Shown one piece after another: positions 62,974 through 64,000 of a DNA stretch of 64,000 nt. Below the pieces are notes generated by a model. The model ran no database searches, was not told the DNA's origin, and saw only the letters and a program-made list of their open reading frames with translations. Location of the stretch: assembly GCA_035578155.1 (NCBI GenBank), contig JAPWDM010000004.1:33683887-33747886 (forward strand), written 5' to 3'. The DNA comes from Brachynemurus nebulosus (lineage: Eukaryota > Arthropoda > Insecta > Neuroptera > Myrmeleontidae). Numbering within the stretch: the first letter of the stretch is position 1; each line of letters begins with the position of its first letter. The position numbers and the translations under genes are program-made.

Positions 62974-63305
62974 TTATGTATCAGCACGATAACTCTCGAA
63001 CGAAATGTCCTAGGTTTACCAAATTTGGTGAGAACGTTGGAAATCCAAAATCTTGGATGAGTTCTTCAGCCAGACACGTCGGATGCCAGGAACATGGTTT
63101 TTGTTCTTGCAAAAAATAGTTTTTTGCCAAAATTTGCTATAATTTAAAAGTTTTTGCCACATTTTTTTACACCATTGCAAAGACGGAAAAAAATTACATA
63201 AAAAAGGTTTTTGAACTATTATTCTAGGTTAGCTAGTTTTTGAGAAAATAAGGAAATAAGAAAACCCGCTACCGGGGCGGTTCTAGAAACCTCCGGCGGT
63301 GGGTG
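62765..63305 (-). repeat. Dispersed repeat 'C', inverted copy with internal (TA)n
   Basis: The reverse complement follows the 16281-16850 copy in order: CCACCCACCGCCGGAGG, CCATGTTCCTGGCATCCGAC, a (TA)n run (62893-62966), then TTTAGTGAATATTATTTTTGG. Non-coding. Confidence 0.8.
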
Positions 63306-63324
63306 GAATAACGTGTACGAAAAT

Positions 63325-63475
63325 TTTTTCTAATCTAACTGAACCTAACGGAACTTGATCTAACCTAACCGAACCTAGGAAAATTTGGTCTCAAACCTAA
63401 CCGAACCTAAGGAAATTTTTTGTAACGTAACCGAACCCAATAAAATTTTTTCTAACCTAACTGAACCTTATTGTT
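63325..63475. repeat. Degenerate CCTAACCGAACCTAA-rich repeat
   Basis: Four or five loose units of CTAACCGAACCTAAGGAAA with AT-rich linkers, spaced about 35-40 bp. Not a telomeric array. Confidence 0.6.
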
Positions 63476-63644
63476 CTATAATTTATATAAACTGAATTTA
63501 TTATTAGCGAATTTCCAGAATGGAATTCAGTTATTACAAGCACTGTCATGACGCGACTTTAATCCGGGACTATGGCAGAAATATGTTTTGAGGTTCCTAG
63601 AAACCGAAAATAATATTCACTAATATATATATATATATATATAC

Positions 63645-64000
63645 TCCTCAAAACAAAATAAGGGCCACTTGAAAGTTTGTATTTTAAAACTGACTTATGT
63701 CGATCCATGTCAAAATAACTTTTCTAAATGACTGTTGTTATGATATTAAGTGGTTGAGTAAATGATAACAGTTAGGTTTAAGTGATATTATTGTTGAGGG
63801 GAAGATTTAAACGTTTTTTTTTCTCACACAGCGTCAAGTGGTTAGTTTTACTTATTTTTTTCAATTTGATTTTAAATCAGTTTGCGCTAGATTATTGATT
63901 GCTGAGGTTGTTTTTTGAAGTTTGGCGTGTTATTCAATCATTTATTTTTACAATTCCAAGAATTCGACACCATATGGACGAAGCTACTGCTACCAGAGCC
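63645..64000 (+). mobile_element. Left part of a Tc1-like transposon (runs off the window)
   Basis: After a TA run the sequence CTCCTCAAAACAAAATAAGG resembles a Tc1-like terminal repeat in a TA target. At 63974 an ATG opens MDEATATRA, which fits the start of a Tc1-like transposase before its helix-turn-helix. Only nine codons are inside the window, so the call is tentative. Confidence 0.4.

Noticed and set aside
63325..63475. Insect telomere repeat (CCTAA)n
   Set aside because: CCTAA words are interspersed with other sequence and spaced irregularly; there is no pure array.

Overview
The window is transposon-dominated, AT-rich nuclear DNA from an animal, most likely an insect or other arthropod. 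The case for this is long (TA)n and (TAA)n microsatellites, a BED-finger hAT transposon, Tc1-like and piggyBac-type remnants, a Helitron-like repeat, and several clades of non-LTR retrotransposon. I see no convincing host protein-coding gene, no rRNA and no CRISPR array. The species cannot be named from the sequence.

Layout. 0-23 kb: AT-rich DNA built from small DNA transposons and fold-back repeats. It holds an 8-bp-TSD MITE (560-754), a broken Tc1-like transposase (814-1263), a palindromic fold-back element (3050-4736), MITEs at 4780-5250 and 6166-6575, a CR1/Jockey-like RT fragment (6576-7745), a 2-kb inverted repeat (8893-10896), a complete 3.08-kb hAT element with an open 626-aa transposase (11544-14619), a 0.5-kb perfect-looking hairpin (15074-15567), a Helitron-like repeat (17924-18342), a piggyBac-type MITE (18781-19651), about 160-bp tandem repeats (19830-20400) and a TTAA MITE (22589-22809).

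22.8-56.4 kb: the core of the window, about 33 kb made almost wholly of non-LTR retrotransposons joined through (TAA)n. Three families are recognised from their proteins: (i) an I-clade-like element with zinc-knuckle gag and RNase H; (ii) R4-A and (iii) R4-B, two R4/Dong-like families, each with an N-terminal Myb-like helix domain, a reverse transcriptase, a CCHC finger and a PD-D/E restriction-like endonuclease. On the + strand (22886-37375) the order is I-like, R4-B (split by a 2.35-kb insertion), R4-B, I-like 3' end, R4-A. On the - strand, read from 56.3 down to 40.2 kb, the order is I-like, R4-A (intact ORF), R4-A/R4-B chimera, R4-B, I-like 3' end, R4-A, I-like 3' end, R4-B, R4-A 3' end. 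Within each train every element points the same way. The trains converge on a CR1/Jockey-like element at 38.68-40.15 kb.

How the parts seem to work together: I-like RNAs end in A/TAA tails and R4/Dong elements are known to use TAA repeats as targets, so each I-like tail can serve as a landing pad. All five I-like 3' ends here are followed directly by an R4-type element in the same orientation. Three junctions join the 5' part of one element to the 3' end of another, the pattern expected if a reverse transcriptase changes template during target-primed synthesis. The I-like 3' UTR is a string of about ten hairpins whose stems are kept by paired base changes between copies. The most complete element is R4-A at 50052-54545, with a 1397-codon open frame and all catalytic motifs visible.

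56.4-64 kb: AT-rich repeats again, with two related giant hairpins (57053-58618 and 60350-61826) sharing ACAAGGA termini, a Tigger-like MITE (59156-59395), a TIR element (61859-62507), an inverted copy of the 16.3-kb repeat (62765-63305), and what looks like the first codons of a Tc1-like transposase at the right edge.
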